Shown here piece by piece: positions 1 to 8,367 of a stretch of DNA of 44,552 bases. The position numbers and the translations under genes are program-made. This stretch comes from Phytohabitans sp036906915 (GTDB lineage: Bacteria; Actinomycetota; Actinomycetes; Mycobacteriales; Micromonosporaceae): positions 1-44,552 of the forward strand of contig NZ_JBAKHX010000067.1 in assembly GCF_036906915.1 (NCBI RefSeq). Direction: 5' to 3'. The notes below the pieces were generated by a model. That model was not told the DNA's origin. It made no database searches and was given only the letters and a program-made list of their open reading frames with translations. Every line of letters begins with the position of its first letter. The first letter of the stretch is position 1.

Positions 1-77
1 GATCAAGGGCAAACGCACGTGGTTTGATCTCTTTTCCGCGTGCATTCGCCCTTGATCGATGCGGATTTCCTTGATCG
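1..77 (+). repeat. Palindromic intergenic element, copy 1
   Basis: This is a 57-bp imperfect palindrome (1-57) with two 22-base arms, the left starting GATCAAGGGCAAACGCACG, and a 13-base loop TTTGATCTCTTTT. It is followed by a 20-base tail (58-77) GATGCGGATTTCCTTGATCG. The same arm, loop and tail structure recurs at 953, 22448 and 37772. The window may begin exactly at the element edge, so sequence further left cannot be judged. Confidence 0.85.
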
Positions 78-239
78 CCGCGCCAGCCGTCGGCAGGCCC
101 GGCGGTCAGCGCGGCATGGCGGCGCTGCGGGCTCTGGCGAGCCTCGGCTAGTCGTGCGGCGTGGCGGCGCTGCGGCTCTCGGGTCCTCTGGCTGGCCGTG
201 CGGCGTGGCGGCTCGCGGCGGCGAAGGGCTGCGGGCCGG
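78..239. repeat. GC-rich low-complexity DNA beside palindrome copy 1
   Basis: No convincing gene is visible here. The stretch contains an approximate repeat built on GCGGCGTGGCGGCGCTGCGG (near 113-130, 154-173 and 208-223). The open frames across it have arginine/alanine-rich translations without codon bias, as expected of chance frames in GC-rich DNA. Confidence 0.5.
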
Positions 240-842
240 TCAGAGGACGAGCACGGCGTCGCCATGCCAGCCTGCGCCCGCACGGCGCAGGACCACCGTC
301 ACGAGGTCGCCGGCCGGCGCCACCGTCGCCGGTGGCGACGCGACGCCGAACACGAACTGCGTCGCAAGGTCCGTCGACCCGTGCCGGATCTCCATGTGTA
401 CGTGGGCAGGCGGCGAGTTCGCCTCCGGGTACTGAGCCGGCCTGATCGTCTCCAGCCGGAACCGTCCGTTGTGGTCAGTGCGCACCGTGCCCTCGTAGTA
501 GCAGCACCTCTCCGAGTCCGCCGGACCGTAGCGCCCCTGCGCGTCGGTGTGCCAGATCCGCAGTTCCGCACCCGTGGCCGGTCGACACTCCCGATCCAGG
601 ATGACCGTCTCGATCACGAGCGGATCGCCGCCCGGCGAGGCCGGCAACCCGTTGGTAGGGCCAGGCCGCACCACCGCGTCAGCGCTGCCGGCCGCCGGTC
701 GCGCGCACCCGGCGGCCGTGGCACTGGCCGGCGCCCTGGTGCCCGGCGGGGGCGTAGCGCCATCCGGCGCCGAACCACCGTCACACCCGGCCGCGGCTGC
801 AACGAGCACGGCCACCATCCACCGCGCCTTCACACAAACCAT
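240..842 (-). CDS. Intradiol ring-cleavage dioxygenase-like lipoprotein
   Basis: The 200-aa product is probably exported and lipid-anchored. A short basic N-terminus and hydrophobic segment end in a lipobox (AAAGC, Cys20), then comes a Pro/Ala/Gly-rich linker to about residue 72. Residues 73-190 resemble the protocatechuate 3,4-dioxygenase beta-sandwich: IWHTDAQGRYG, TDHNGRF, RPAQYP and PPAHVHMEI. The four non-haem iron ligands of the family appear to be present as Tyr105, Tyr138, His147 and His149. A Cys-Cys-Tyr-Tyr segment (113-116) is unusual. The start at 842 was chosen over 908 because it places a normal signal peptide at the N-terminus. Secreted members exist in actinobacteria, but the substrate is unknown. 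Real ring-cleavage activity is inference; the protein could bind or degrade plant aromatics outside the cell. Confidence 0.8.
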   Translation of the reverse strand: MVCVKARWMVAVLVAAAAGCDGGSAPDGATPPPGTRAPASATAAGCARPAAGSADAVVRPGPTNGLPASPGGDPLVIETVILDRECRPATGAELRIWHTDAQGRYGPADSERCCYYEGTVRTDHNGRFRLETIRPAQYPEANSPPAHVHMEIRHGSTDLATQFVFGVASPPATVAPAGDLVTVVLRRAGAGWHGDAVLVL

Positions 843-952
843 AGAGCCCCGATCCCAGCCCGCGGTTCCCGCGCCCGCCCGCCTGCCGCCCGCCGCCGCG
901 CGATCCATTGCCGCGCCGCGCGCGGCGCTCCCGCGCCTGTGCGGCTCCCGTC

Positions 953-1029
953 GATCAAGGGCAAACGCACGTGGTTCGATCTCTTTTCCACGTGCATTCG
1001 CCCTTGGTCGACGCAGATCTCCTTGATCG
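953..1029 (+). repeat. Palindromic intergenic element, copy 2
   Basis: Same 57-bp palindrome as copy 1 (953-1009), with loop TTCGATCTCTTTT and tail GACGCAGATCTCCTTGATCG (1010-1029). The right arm differs from a perfect complement by two substitutions shared with copies 1 and 3, plus one private change near its end. Confidence 0.85.
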
Positions 1030-1091
1030 ACGAGCAGGCCAGGCGGGCCGTGCGCGCCCGGGCGGGGTCGCAGGCCGCGGTGTGCGGGGTG

Positions 1092-1234
1092 GGCGTGGCC
1101 GGCGGGGTTGGCGTGGCCGGCGGGGGTGGCGTGGCCGGCGGGGCCGGCGTGGCGTGGGACGGCCGTGGCGCGCGGGACGGCGTGGCGCGCGGGACGGCGT
1201 GGCTTGCGGGACGGCGTGGCTTGCGGGACGGGTT
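1092..1234 (+). repeat. Two adjoining minisatellites (18-bp and 17-bp units)
   Basis: Positions 1092-1145 hold three 18-bp units of GGCGTGGCCGGCGGGG plus two variable bases. After a short joint, 1167-1234 hold four 17-bp units alternating GGCGCGCGGGACGGCGT and GGCTTGCGGGACGGCGT. The array fills most of the 402-bp gap between the dioxygenase-like gene and the PucR gene. Translation of any frame gives only simple repeats, so I call no gene. Confidence 0.8.
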
Positions 1235-1244
1235 GGGTGGGGCC

Positions 1245-2366
1245 TCAGGGGGTGCGGGCGGTCAGGACCAGGAGGAGTTCGAAGCGGGTCGCGGGGTCGT
1301 CCAGGTCGTCGCCCAGTAGGTCGCGTAGGCGGCCGAGGCGGTAGCTAACCGTCTGGGGATGTACGAACAGCTCGGCCGAGACCGCCGCCCGCGAGCCCCA
1401 ATGTCGCAGCCAGCTGTGCAGAGTGGCCAGTAGGTTTTCCCGCTGGGTCGGGCGTAGCCCGGCCAGCGGCGCCAGCCGGCGGGCGGCGAGCACTGCCAGG
1501 GCGCCGGGTTCGCCGCGCAGCGCCAGCGTCGCGAGGTGGTGGTCGACGAAGACCGGGCCGTGGCTGGTTCCGACGAGTTCGGCGGTCAGTTCGGCGAGCC
1601 GCACCGCTTCCGGCACCTGTGGCCAGCCGAGGGCGGGGCCGACGACGGATTCATTGGGAACGGAGGTGGGCGGAGCCCGTAGGAGGAGTACAGCGTCGTG
1701 GCCGCGTTCGGTGACGACGCCGTCGGCGCCGTACCGGAAGCGGGCGTCGCGCGCCTGGTCCAGCGGCAGCAGCACGGGCACGACCGTGTCGAGGTCGGGC
1801 CAGCCGACGGCGGACGCGGCGGCCAGCGCCACGTTCGGGGCGGTGCCGCCGCGTAGCAGGAGTTCGGCGAGGCGGCGCCGGCGGCGGTCGCCTTCGCCGG
1901 CCTGTTCGCGCACCTGGAGCGCGAAGCCGTCGGTGCTCGCGGCGGCCAGCTCGTCGACGTACGCGCTGATCGCGTCGGACAGGTCGATGAGCTCGTCGGT
2001 GCCGACTGGGCGGGTGCGGGCGAGCGCGTCGCAGGCCATGCGCAGCAGCAGGCGAGAGGCCGTCCGGAGCGCCGCGAGCAGCGCTTCCGGGCCGCGGTCC
2101 TCGCGGGCCTCGGCGGCGCCCAGGCTGACGAAGACGTCGCGAAAGCGGGGCGGCAGCGCGGGCTCGGCGGTGCCGACGAGGTCGAGGAAGCGCTCGATCG
2201 CGACGCGTACGGCGGTGTGAACGTCGCGCTCGAACTTGGCGTCCTGGATCGTCGCGAACGCGGGCGTGGTATCGGTGATGGCGCTGGCGACGGCCTGCAC
2301 GGTCGCCGGCAGGTGGGGGCGCATCGCCGGCGAGAGGTCGGCGGGTAGCCGCTGCCATGGGGTCAC
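1245..2366 (-). CDS. PucR/CdaR-type transcriptional regulator
   Basis: This 373-aa regulator has the layout of PucR-like actinobacterial proteins. An N-terminal helical region (FERDVHTAVRVAIERFLDL at about 46-64) is followed by a GGDEF-related middle domain. The C-terminal helix-turn-helix (about 335-372) carries the family signature HPQTVSYRLGRLRDLLGDDL and a terminal region that is Leu-rich. It is divergent from the aldolase-aminotransferase/kinase pair with about 85 bp between starts, so it is the likely local regulator of that pathway. The GTG start at 2366 has a plausible -10 (CAACAT, six bases upstream), and a palindrome overlaps this region. Ligand and sign of regulation are unknown. 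Confidence 0.85.
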   Translation of the reverse strand: MTPWQRLPADLSPAMRPHLPATVQAVASAITDTTPAFATIQDAKFERDVHTAVRVAIERFLDLVGTAEPALPPRFRDVFVSLGAAEAREDRGPEALLAALRTASRLLLRMACDALARTRPVGTDELIDLSDAISAYVDELAAASTDGFALQVREQAGEGDRRRRRLAELLLRGGTAPNVALAAASAVGWPDLDTVVPVLLPLDQARDARFRYGADGVVTERGHDAVLLLRAPPTSVPNESVVGPALGWPQVPEAVRLAELTAELVGTSHGPVFVDHHLATLALRGEPGALAVLAARRLAPLAGLRPTQRENLLATLHSWLRHWGSRAAVSAELFVHPQTVSYRLGRLRDLLGDDLDDPATRFELLLVLTARTP

Positions 2367-2375
2367 CGGCCAATG

Positions 2376-2392
2376 TTGTCACGCCGTGATAA
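2376..2392. promoter_or_regulatory. Palindromic operator candidate between divergent genes
   Basis: TTGTCACG-C-CGTGATAA is an inverted repeat with eight-base half sites and one mismatch. It lies between the PucR gene and the aldolase-aminotransferase gene and overlaps the candidate -10 (2373-2378) of the PucR gene. This placement suits an autoregulated operator. That PucR binds here is inference. Confidence 0.5.
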
Positions 2393-2451
2393 GAAACCGG
2401 TCGAATCTCGCTGTCCGGGAGACGGTGATTCATCCGGCCGCCCCGGAGACC

Positions 2452-4668
2452 ATGGAAAACGTGGAGCACCGGACCTCTCGCCAGCACGTCGTCGACATGT
2501 GCCGCACGATGCTCGAACGCGGCTACCTCAAAGCGACCGAGGGCAATGTCTCGGTCCGCATTCCCGGCCGCGAGCTGTACGCCGTGACGCCGAGCAACTA
2601 CGGGTACGAGCGGATGCGCGCCGAAGACGTCTGCATCGTCGACTTCGACGGCAAGCACGTGCCCGACGGATCAGGTGTCGAGCTCAAACCGTCGATCGAG
2701 TGCGGGATGCACGCCAACATCTACCGCGAGCGGCCCGACGTCAACGCCATCGTGCACACCCACCAGCCGTACGCGTCGGCGCTGGCCTTCCTGCGCAAGG
2801 AGATCCCCGCGCTGACCGACGAGCAGGTGCGCTTCCTCGGCAAGAAGGTCGCGATCATCGACTACGCGCCGTCGGGCACCGGGTTCCTGGCGAAGAACGT
2901 GCAGAAAAAGGTCGCCGGGGGCGACAACGCGTTCATCATCGCCAACCACGGCGTCGTCGCGGTCGGCACCGACCCGGAGCGCGCCGTCTTCAACATGGCG
3001 CTGCTGGAGAAGGTCTCGATCGCGTACCTGCTGGCGCTCACGACCGAGACCGGCAAGGTGTACACGATCCCGGCGGCGATCCGCGAGATCGCCTTCGGCA
3101 AGCTGCGCAAGGACGAGAAGCGGATCGCGGAGCAGATCACCAAGGCGGTGCCGCCGATCCGGGTACCCGTCGACGAGGAACTTCCCAGCGCGGACGAGGT
3201 GAAAGAAGCACCGCGAGCCGAGACGGGCTACGCGATCAGCGAGTACCTCGACGTAGACGACACCATGCGGCGGCTCAAGGCGCTGGTCGACCAGCCCACG
3301 CGCGGGCTGCGGCACGACGCGCTGCTCGACGTGCTGAACTACTTCGAGACCAAGTGCCGCGGCAGCAAGGAGATCACCGACCGGGCCAAGAAGCGCATCC
3401 CCGGCGGTGTCCAGCACAACCTGGCCTTCAACTACCCGTTCCCGCTGGCGGTCGACCGGGCCGAGGGCGCCTACCTGACCGACCGCGACGGCAACACGTA
3501 CATCGACTTCCTTCAGGCCGGCGGGCCGACGATCCTGGGCAGCAACTACGCGCCGGTCAACGAGCAGGTCGCGGCGGTGATCCGCGAGTCCGGGCCGGTG
3601 ACGGGGCTGTTCCACGAGTACGAGCTGAAGCTCGCCGAGATCATCAACCAGTACATGCCGCACATCGAGATGTACCGGTCGCTCGGCTCCGGTACCGAAG
3701 CGGTGATGGCGGCGGTCCGGGCCGCACGGGCCGTCACGGGCCGCAAGATGGTCATCAAGGTCGGCGGCGCCTACCACGGCTGGTCCGACACGATGGTGTA
3801 CGGCCTGCGCGTGCCCGGTAGTTTCCGGATGAACGCGAAGGGCATTCCGTTCGGCGTGACCGCCCGCACCCGGGAGGCGTTCCCGCACAGCATCGGTGAG
3901 CTGAGGCGCAAGCTCATCGAGAACCGCGTGCGGGGCGGCACGGCGGCCGTGATCGTCGAGCCGCTCGGGCCCGAGTCGGGCACCCGGCCGGTGCCGAAGG
4001 ACTACAACGAGAAGGTCCGTAAGCTGTGCGACGAGTTCGGTGCGCTGCTGGTCTTCGACGAGGTGGTCACCGGGTTCCGCGTCGGTCTCGGCGGAGCGGC
4101 CGGCTACTTCGGCGTGACCCCTGATCTGACGGTCTTCGGCAAGGCGGTGTCCGGCGGGTACCCGATGGCCGGCGGCGTCGGAGGCCGCGCCGACGTGATG
4201 AGCGTGTTCGGCTCGGGCCTCGACGGCAAGAGCGGCGCGCACATCCAGGTCGGCGGCACCCTGTCGGCCAACCCGCTGTCGTGCGCGGCCGGCTACTTCG
4301 CGATCCAGGAGATGGCTCGCACGAACGCCCCGGTCATCGCGGGCCGGGCCGGCGACCGCCTCACCCGGGGGTTGCAGCGCCTGATCGACAAGTACGGTCT
4401 GCCGTACGTCGCCTACAACCAGGGGTCCATCGTCCACCTGGAGTGCAGTGGCGTCATGCTGATGGACATGCGCAGCCCGATCAAGCTGCTTAAGGAGAAC
4501 AAGGGGCGCAAGCGGCTGATGGAGCAGATGGGCGCGGCCTACGCGGCCCACGGCATCATCACGCTGGCCGGCTCCCGGCTGTACACGTCGATGGCCGACA
4601 CCGACGAGGTGATCGACGCGGCGCTGGAGCGGTTCGACCAGGTGTTCGCGCAGGTGGAAGGGGTCTGA
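2452..4668 (+). CDS. Class II aldolase fused to class III PLP aminotransferase/aminomutase
   Basis: This 738-aa two-domain enzyme is uncommon. Residues 1-240 form a class II (fuculose-phosphate type) aldolase: GNVSVR, then the metal and catalytic set Glu83 (SIECG), His102 and His104 (VHTHQ) and His166 (ANHGV). Residues about 290-738 form a fold-type I class III aminotransferase close to glutamate-1-semialdehyde aminomutase: GSGTEAVMAAVRAAR, GGAYHGWSD, Asp536 in FDEVVTGFR and PLP-lysine Lys564 in FGKAVSGGYP. Both active sites look intact. The frame is open upstream to 2236; ATG 2452 is preferred because the aldolase fold begins directly after it, but GTG 2425 or 2461 are possible. The FGGY kinase follows with no gap, so the operon probably deaminates or isomerises an amino sugar or amino polyol derivative, phosphorylates it and cleaves it. 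The substrate and reaction order are inference. Confidence 0.85.
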   Translation: MENVEHRTSRQHVVDMCRTMLERGYLKATEGNVSVRIPGRELYAVTPSNYGYERMRAEDVCIVDFDGKHVPDGSGVELKPSIECGMHANIYRERPDVNAIVHTHQPYASALAFLRKEIPALTDEQVRFLGKKVAIIDYAPSGTGFLAKNVQKKVAGGDNAFIIANHGVVAVGTDPERAVFNMALLEKVSIAYLLALTTETGKVYTIPAAIREIAFGKLRKDEKRIAEQITKAVPPIRVPVDEELPSADEVKEAPRAETGYAISEYLDVDDTMRRLKALVDQPTRGLRHDALLDVLNYFETKCRGSKEITDRAKKRIPGGVQHNLAFNYPFPLAVDRAEGAYLTDRDGNTYIDFLQAGGPTILGSNYAPVNEQVAAVIRESGPVTGLFHEYELKLAEIINQYMPHIEMYRSLGSGTEAVMAAVRAARAVTGRKMVIKVGGAYHGWSDTMVYGLRVPGSFRMNAKGIPFGVTARTREAFPHSIGELRRKLIENRVRGGTAAVIVEPLGPESGTRPVPKDYNEKVRKLCDEFGALLVFDEVVTGFRVGLGGAAGYFGVTPDLTVFGKAVSGGYPMAGGVGGRADVMSVFGSGLDGKSGAHIQVGGTLSANPLSCAAGYFAIQEMARTNAPVIAGRAGDRLTRGLQRLIDKYGLPYVAYNQGSIVHLECSGVMLMDMRSPIKLLKENKGRKRLMEQMGAAYAAHGIITLAGSRLYTSMADTDEVIDAALERFDQVFAQVEGV

Positions 4669-6258
4669 TTGGTAGGGGTCGCGCCGCAGGTCCTCGCGAT
4701 CGACCTCGGCACCTCGGGCATGAAGGCCGCGCTGGTCGCGGCCGACGGCACCGTGACCGGCTGGGCCGAGCGGCCGGTGCCGCTGCACGTGCTGCCGGGC
4801 GGCGGCGCGGAGCAGGATCCGGTCGCCTGGTGGAACGCGCTCGGTGAGGTCGCCGCCGAACTCGGGCGCGCTCACCCGGAGCACATGCAGGCGGTCACCG
4901 CCGTGTGCTCGTCCACGCAGGGCGAGGGCACGATCGCCGTCGACGCCGCCGGCGAGCCGCTGACGCGCTGCATCACGTGGCTCGACATGCGCGGTGCTCC
5001 GCACCTGCGCAAGCAGTTCGGTGGCCGTCCGTCGGTCGGAGGGCTGTCGGCGCGCAGGGTCGCGCGCTGGCTGCGGCTCACCGGTGGCGTGCCATCGTCC
5101 ACGGGCAAGGACCCCGCCGCGCACATGCTGCTCGTCCGCGACGACATGCCTCACGTGTACGCCCAGACGGCGGCGTTCCTCAACGTGCTCGACTGGATCA
5201 ATCTGAAGCTGACCGGCCGCGTGGTCGCGACCGTCGACTCGATCCTGACCTCCTGGGTCACCGACAACCGGCGGCCCACGAACATCCGGTACTCGCCGGC
5301 CCTGGTCGCCGACTGCGGCATCGACCGCGACAAGCTGCCGCCGATCGTCGCGTGCACCGAGGTGATCGGCACGCTGTCGCGGAGCGCCTCGGAGCACCTG
5401 GGGCTGCCCGAGTCGGTGCGGGTGGTGGCCGGTGCGATCGACAACACCGCCGCCGCGATCGGCGCGGGCACCACCGGCGACAACGAGCCGCACCTGTACC
5501 TCGGCACCTCCTCGTGGATCGCCGCGCACGTGCCCCGCAAGAAGACCGACGTCGTCGCCCAGATCGCCTCGGTGCCCTGCGCGATCCCCGACCGGTACCT
5601 GATGACCGCCCTCCAGGCGACCGCCGGCGCCAACCTGACCTGGCTGCGCGACAAGGTCGTCGAGTTGGACGACCCGCTGCTGGGCGCCGGGCACGTCAGC
5701 CGCGACGAGGGGTCGATCTTCGACGCGTTCGACAAGATCCTGCCGACGGTGCCGCCGGGCGCCAACGGCGTGCTCTACACGCCCTGGCTGTACGGCGAGC
5801 GCGCCCCCGTCGACGACCCGAACCTGCGTGCCGGCTTCTTCAACATCTCCCTCGACACCAGCCGCTCCGACCTGCTGCGCGCGGTGTTCGAGGGGGTCGC
5901 GCTCAACACGCGCTGGCTCACGCGGGCGGTCGACCGGTTTCTCGGCGCGCCGGTCACGTCGATGGTCATCACCGGCGGCGGCGCGCGGTCGGACTCGTGG
6001 TGCCAGATCTTCGCCGACGTGCTGGGCATCGAGATCCGCCGCGACGCCCAGCCGGTAGCGGTCAACGCGCGCGGCGCGGGCTGGATCGGTGCGGTGGGCA
6101 CGGGGATGCTGTCGTTCGACGACATCCGCGGGCTGATGCGCGACGACCAGGTCTTCCAGCCGTCGTCCGAGGCGCGGGCCGTGTACGACGGCGCGTTCGA
6201 CGTGTATCAAAGCCTGCACAAGCGGCTGGCCCCGATCTACAAGCGACTCAATCGCTGA
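4669..6258 (+). CDS. FGGY-family carbohydrate kinase
   Basis: This 529-aa protein has the two actin-like ATPase domains of xylulokinase-type sugar kinases. The N-terminal phosphate-1 loop is AIDLGTSGMKAAL and the linker/hinge region is GAIDNTAAAIGAGTTGDNEPH. The C-terminal domain has YGERAP, EGVALNTRWL and the adenosine-binding ITGGGARSDSW. The start is TTG at 4669, immediately after the upstream stop codon, with a purine-rich ribosome site (GGAAGGGG) in the end of the aldolase-aminotransferase gene; the two genes are surely co-transcribed and probably translationally coupled. The kinase would phosphorylate a ketose or polyol intermediate used by the aldolase. The sequence alone does not reveal the sugar. 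Its 3' end overlaps the convergent response regulator gene by 11 bp. Confidence 0.9.
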   Translation: MVGVAPQVLAIDLGTSGMKAALVAADGTVTGWAERPVPLHVLPGGGAEQDPVAWWNALGEVAAELGRAHPEHMQAVTAVCSSTQGEGTIAVDAAGEPLTRCITWLDMRGAPHLRKQFGGRPSVGGLSARRVARWLRLTGGVPSSTGKDPAAHMLLVRDDMPHVYAQTAAFLNVLDWINLKLTGRVVATVDSILTSWVTDNRRPTNIRYSPALVADCGIDRDKLPPIVACTEVIGTLSRSASEHLGLPESVRVVAGAIDNTAAAIGAGTTGDNEPHLYLGTSSWIAAHVPRKKTDVVAQIASVPCAIPDRYLMTALQATAGANLTWLRDKVVELDDPLLGAGHVSRDEGSIFDAFDKILPTVPPGANGVLYTPWLYGERAPVDDPNLRAGFFNISLDTSRSDLLRAVFEGVALNTRWLTRAVDRFLGAPVTSMVITGGGARSDSWCQIFADVLGIEIRRDAQPVAVNARGAGWIGAVGTGMLSFDDIRGLMRDDQVFQPSSEARAVYDGAFDVYQSLHKRLAPIYKRLNR

Positions 6259-6925
6259 CCGAGGAACTGCGCAGGTAGGTCAGCACCGCCAGCACGCGGC
6301 GGTTGGAGTCGTCGGTGGGCGGCAGGCTCAGCTTGGCCAGGATGTTGCCGACGTGCTTGCCGACGGCCGCTTCGGAGACCACGAGGAGGCGGGCGATGGC
6401 CGCGTTGGAGTGGCCCTCGGCGACCAGCCCGAGCACCTCGCGCTCCCGTGTGGACAGTTGAGCGATCGGGTCGCTGCGGCGGCGCAGGAGCTGCCGCACC
6501 ACCTCCGGGTCGACGACCGTACCCCCACCGACCACCTGCCGGAGCGCGGCCACGAACTCCTCGACGTCGACCACCCTGTCCTTGAGCAGGTAGCCCACCC
6601 TCCGCCCGTCGCCCGAGTCGAGCAGGGCGGTGGCGTACCCCTGCTGCACGTACTGGCTCAGCGCCACCACCGCCAGCCGGGGGTGTGCCCGGCGCAGGTC
6701 GACGGCGGCGCGCAGCCCTTCGTCGCTGAAGCCGGGCGGCATCCTGATGTCGGTGACCACCAGGTCGGGGGAGTGCGCGGTGACGGCCTCACGCAGCGCG
6801 TCCGCGTCGCCGACCGCCGCCACCACCTCGAACCCGAACCGTCCCATCAGGCCGGCGAGCCCTTCGCGCAGCAGCACGCCGTCCTCGGCGAGGACTACCC
6901 GGACCGGTTGCTGTTCTGCCTGCAC
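6248..6925 (-). CDS. NarL/LuxR-type response regulator
   Basis: The 225-aa regulator has a receiver domain (about 8-125) with phospho-acceptor Asp59 (VVTDIRMP) and conserved Lys115 (YLLKDR). The C-terminal LuxR helix-turn-helix (about 157-202) reads LSTREREVLGLVAEGHSNA, then the recognition helix around EAAVGKHVGNILAKL. It starts with GTG at 6925 inside the end of the histidine kinase gene (31-bp overlap), with GGAG five bases upstream, so the two genes form one operon. The divergent lipoprotein and ABC transporter genes on the other side of the kinase are the most likely targets (inference). Confidence 0.92.
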   Translation of the reverse strand: MQAEQQPVRVVLAEDGVLLREGLAGLMGRFGFEVVAAVGDADALREAVTAHSPDLVVTDIRMPPGFSDEGLRAAVDLRRAHPRLAVVALSQYVQQGYATALLDSGDGRRVGYLLKDRVVDVEEFVAALRQVVGGGTVVDPEVVRQLLRRRSDPIAQLSTREREVLGLVAEGHSNAAIARLLVVSEAAVGKHVGNILAKLSLPPTDDSNRRVLAVLTYLRSSSVSD

Positions 6926-8229
6926 GGAATCTCCACGCGGATGAGGGTCGGCCCGCCGGCCGGACTGGTCAGGTACATGCGTCCGTCCACGACGGACACG
7001 CGGTCGGCCAGGCCGGTCAGCCCGGTGCCGCGCCCCGGGTCGGCGCCGCCGCGGCCGTTGTCGCGGATCTCGACGGCCAGGACGTGCCCGTCGAGCGTCG
7101 CGGTGACGCTCGCGGACGTGGCTCCGCTGTGCTTGGACACGTTGGCGAGTGCCTCGGCGGCCACGAAATAGGCGGCGGTTTCGATCGGCGCGGGCGGCCG
7201 CCGGGACAGTTCGGTGTGGACGGTCACCGGGATCGCCGACTGGTCGGCCAGTTCACGTAGCGCGGCGGGCAGCCCAGAGTCGGTGAGCGCCTGCGGGTGG
7301 ATGCCGCGGATCAGCTCGCGCAGCTCGGCCATCAGCTGCTTGGCCTGGTCGTGCGCGCCGGCGACGGCCTGGGCGGCGGGCGAGTCGGGTGGCAGGTCGA
7401 GGCGGGCCAGCCCGAGCTGGAGGGTCAGGCCGACCAGCCGCTGCTGGGCGCCGTCGTGCAGGTCGCGTTCGATCCGCCGGCGCTCGGCCTCGAACGCGTC
7501 GACGAGCCGGGCCCGCGACCGGGACACCTCGACGAGCTCGGCGTGCAGCCGCTCTCCCGCACCGGCTGACAGCAGCGCCCGCGCCACCGCCGCGTGGGCG
7601 CCCGCGAGCAGCGCCAGCAGGTACGGCAGCGCTGGCAGCAGCGCCGCACCGGCGAGCGCGTACGGCACCGCCTCACCGACGGTGCCGACCTGGCCGAGGC
7701 CGAGCGCGATCGGACCGTCCTTCGAGACGAGGAAGGGGCTGGCGAGGCAGGCGCCGACCAGCACCACCAGGACCAGGGTGACGGCGTACCCGAGCGGTAT
7801 CACAGTGGACAGCAGCGCCGCGTAGCCCAGCTCGCGCCAGGTGGCAGCCTCGGCGTACCGGGTGCGCAGCCACGCGCCGTGCCTCGGCCGCCGGTGTGCG
7901 GACGCGACCGGCCGGGTGTCCACCAGGCGTAGCCGCCACCGCTCGACCGCGCCGAGCGGCAGCGCCACCAGCGGGCCGAGGGCCGCGAGCAGCACCGCTC
8001 CGGCCACCAGCAGGAGCGCCAGCCCGGCGAGCGACGGGTCGTCCCACGCCGTGACCCGCCGCAGCAGGACGAGCCAGGGCAGGGCGAGCAGCGCCAGCGC
8101 CGGCCCGGCGGCCAGCATCAGCGGCGGGGTCGTCAGCAGGTACACCAGGGACCGCCACGGCCACCCGGAGGCCAGGAACCGCCGCCGGGCGACCGCCTCG
8201 ATCGCGGTCCGCGGCGTCGGTACGGGCAC
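6895..8229 (-). CDS. DesK-type sensor histidine kinase
   Basis: This 444-aa membrane kinase has several N-terminal hydrophobic segments (about 27-60, 66-92, 135-165 and 186-212), resembling the actinobacterial 'sensor' domain that precedes HisKA_3 kinases. The phospho-acceptor is His258 in RRIERDLHDGAQQRLVGL. A C-terminal HATPase_c domain shows the N-box region AAYFVAAEALANVSKHS and the glycine boxes DNGRGGADP and GTGLTGLADR. It is the first gene of an operon with the response regulator. The GTG start has a TAGCGT hexamer six bases upstream, so it is probably leaderless. The stimulus is unknown; the linked export-type ABC system suggests envelope stress or an antimicrobial (inference). Confidence 0.92.
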   Translation of the reverse strand: MPVPTPRTAIEAVARRRFLASGWPWRSLVYLLTTPPLMLAAGPALALLALPWLVLLRRVTAWDDPSLAGLALLLVAGAVLLAALGPLVALPLGAVERWRLRLVDTRPVASAHRRPRHGAWLRTRYAEAATWRELGYAALLSTVIPLGYAVTLVLVVLVGACLASPFLVSKDGPIALGLGQVGTVGEAVPYALAGAALLPALPYLLALLAGAHAAVARALLSAGAGERLHAELVEVSRSRARLVDAFEAERRRIERDLHDGAQQRLVGLTLQLGLARLDLPPDSPAAQAVAGAHDQAKQLMAELRELIRGIHPQALTDSGLPAALRELADQSAIPVTVHTELSRRPPAPIETAAYFVAAEALANVSKHSGATSASVTATLDGHVLAVEIRDNGRGGADPGRGTGLTGLADRVSVVDGRMYLTSPAGGPTLIRVEIPCRQNSNRSG

Positions 8230-8235
8230 CCGACC

Positions 8236-8241
8236 ACGCTA
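8236..8241 (-). promoter_or_regulatory. -10 hexamer, leaderless histidine kinase gene
   Basis: TAGCGT on the minus strand with six bases to GTG 8229. The transcript would start at or next to the start codon. No clear -35 was seen. Confidence 0.55.
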
Positions 8242-8367
8242 GCCCGCGCTCCCTGCCCGGCGCGGTATGCCTAGCCCTACCTCTGGTTGGGCGTCTGGGC
8301 GTAGTGCTCCGGACCGGTGCTGGGTGGTGTGCTGAGGCATCCCTTAAAGACCGGCAGGAGCCCTTAC

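Noticed and set aside
953..1029. Palindromes as rho-independent terminators only
   Set aside because: The 20-base tail is conserved on one side, copy 3 is inverted, and there is no consistent placement after genes, so a terminator role alone does not explain them.
2671..6219. Minus-strand open frame of 1182 codons opposite the aldolase-aminotransferase and kinase genes
   Set aside because: It is an antisense shadow; its translation is Arg/Asp/Val/Gly-rich without domains, while the plus-strand genes have clear families.
8317..8367. Upstream start for the lipoprotein gene
   Set aside because: It would place a non-signal extension before the lipobox; ATG 8368 with CAGGAG gives a standard lipoprotein.
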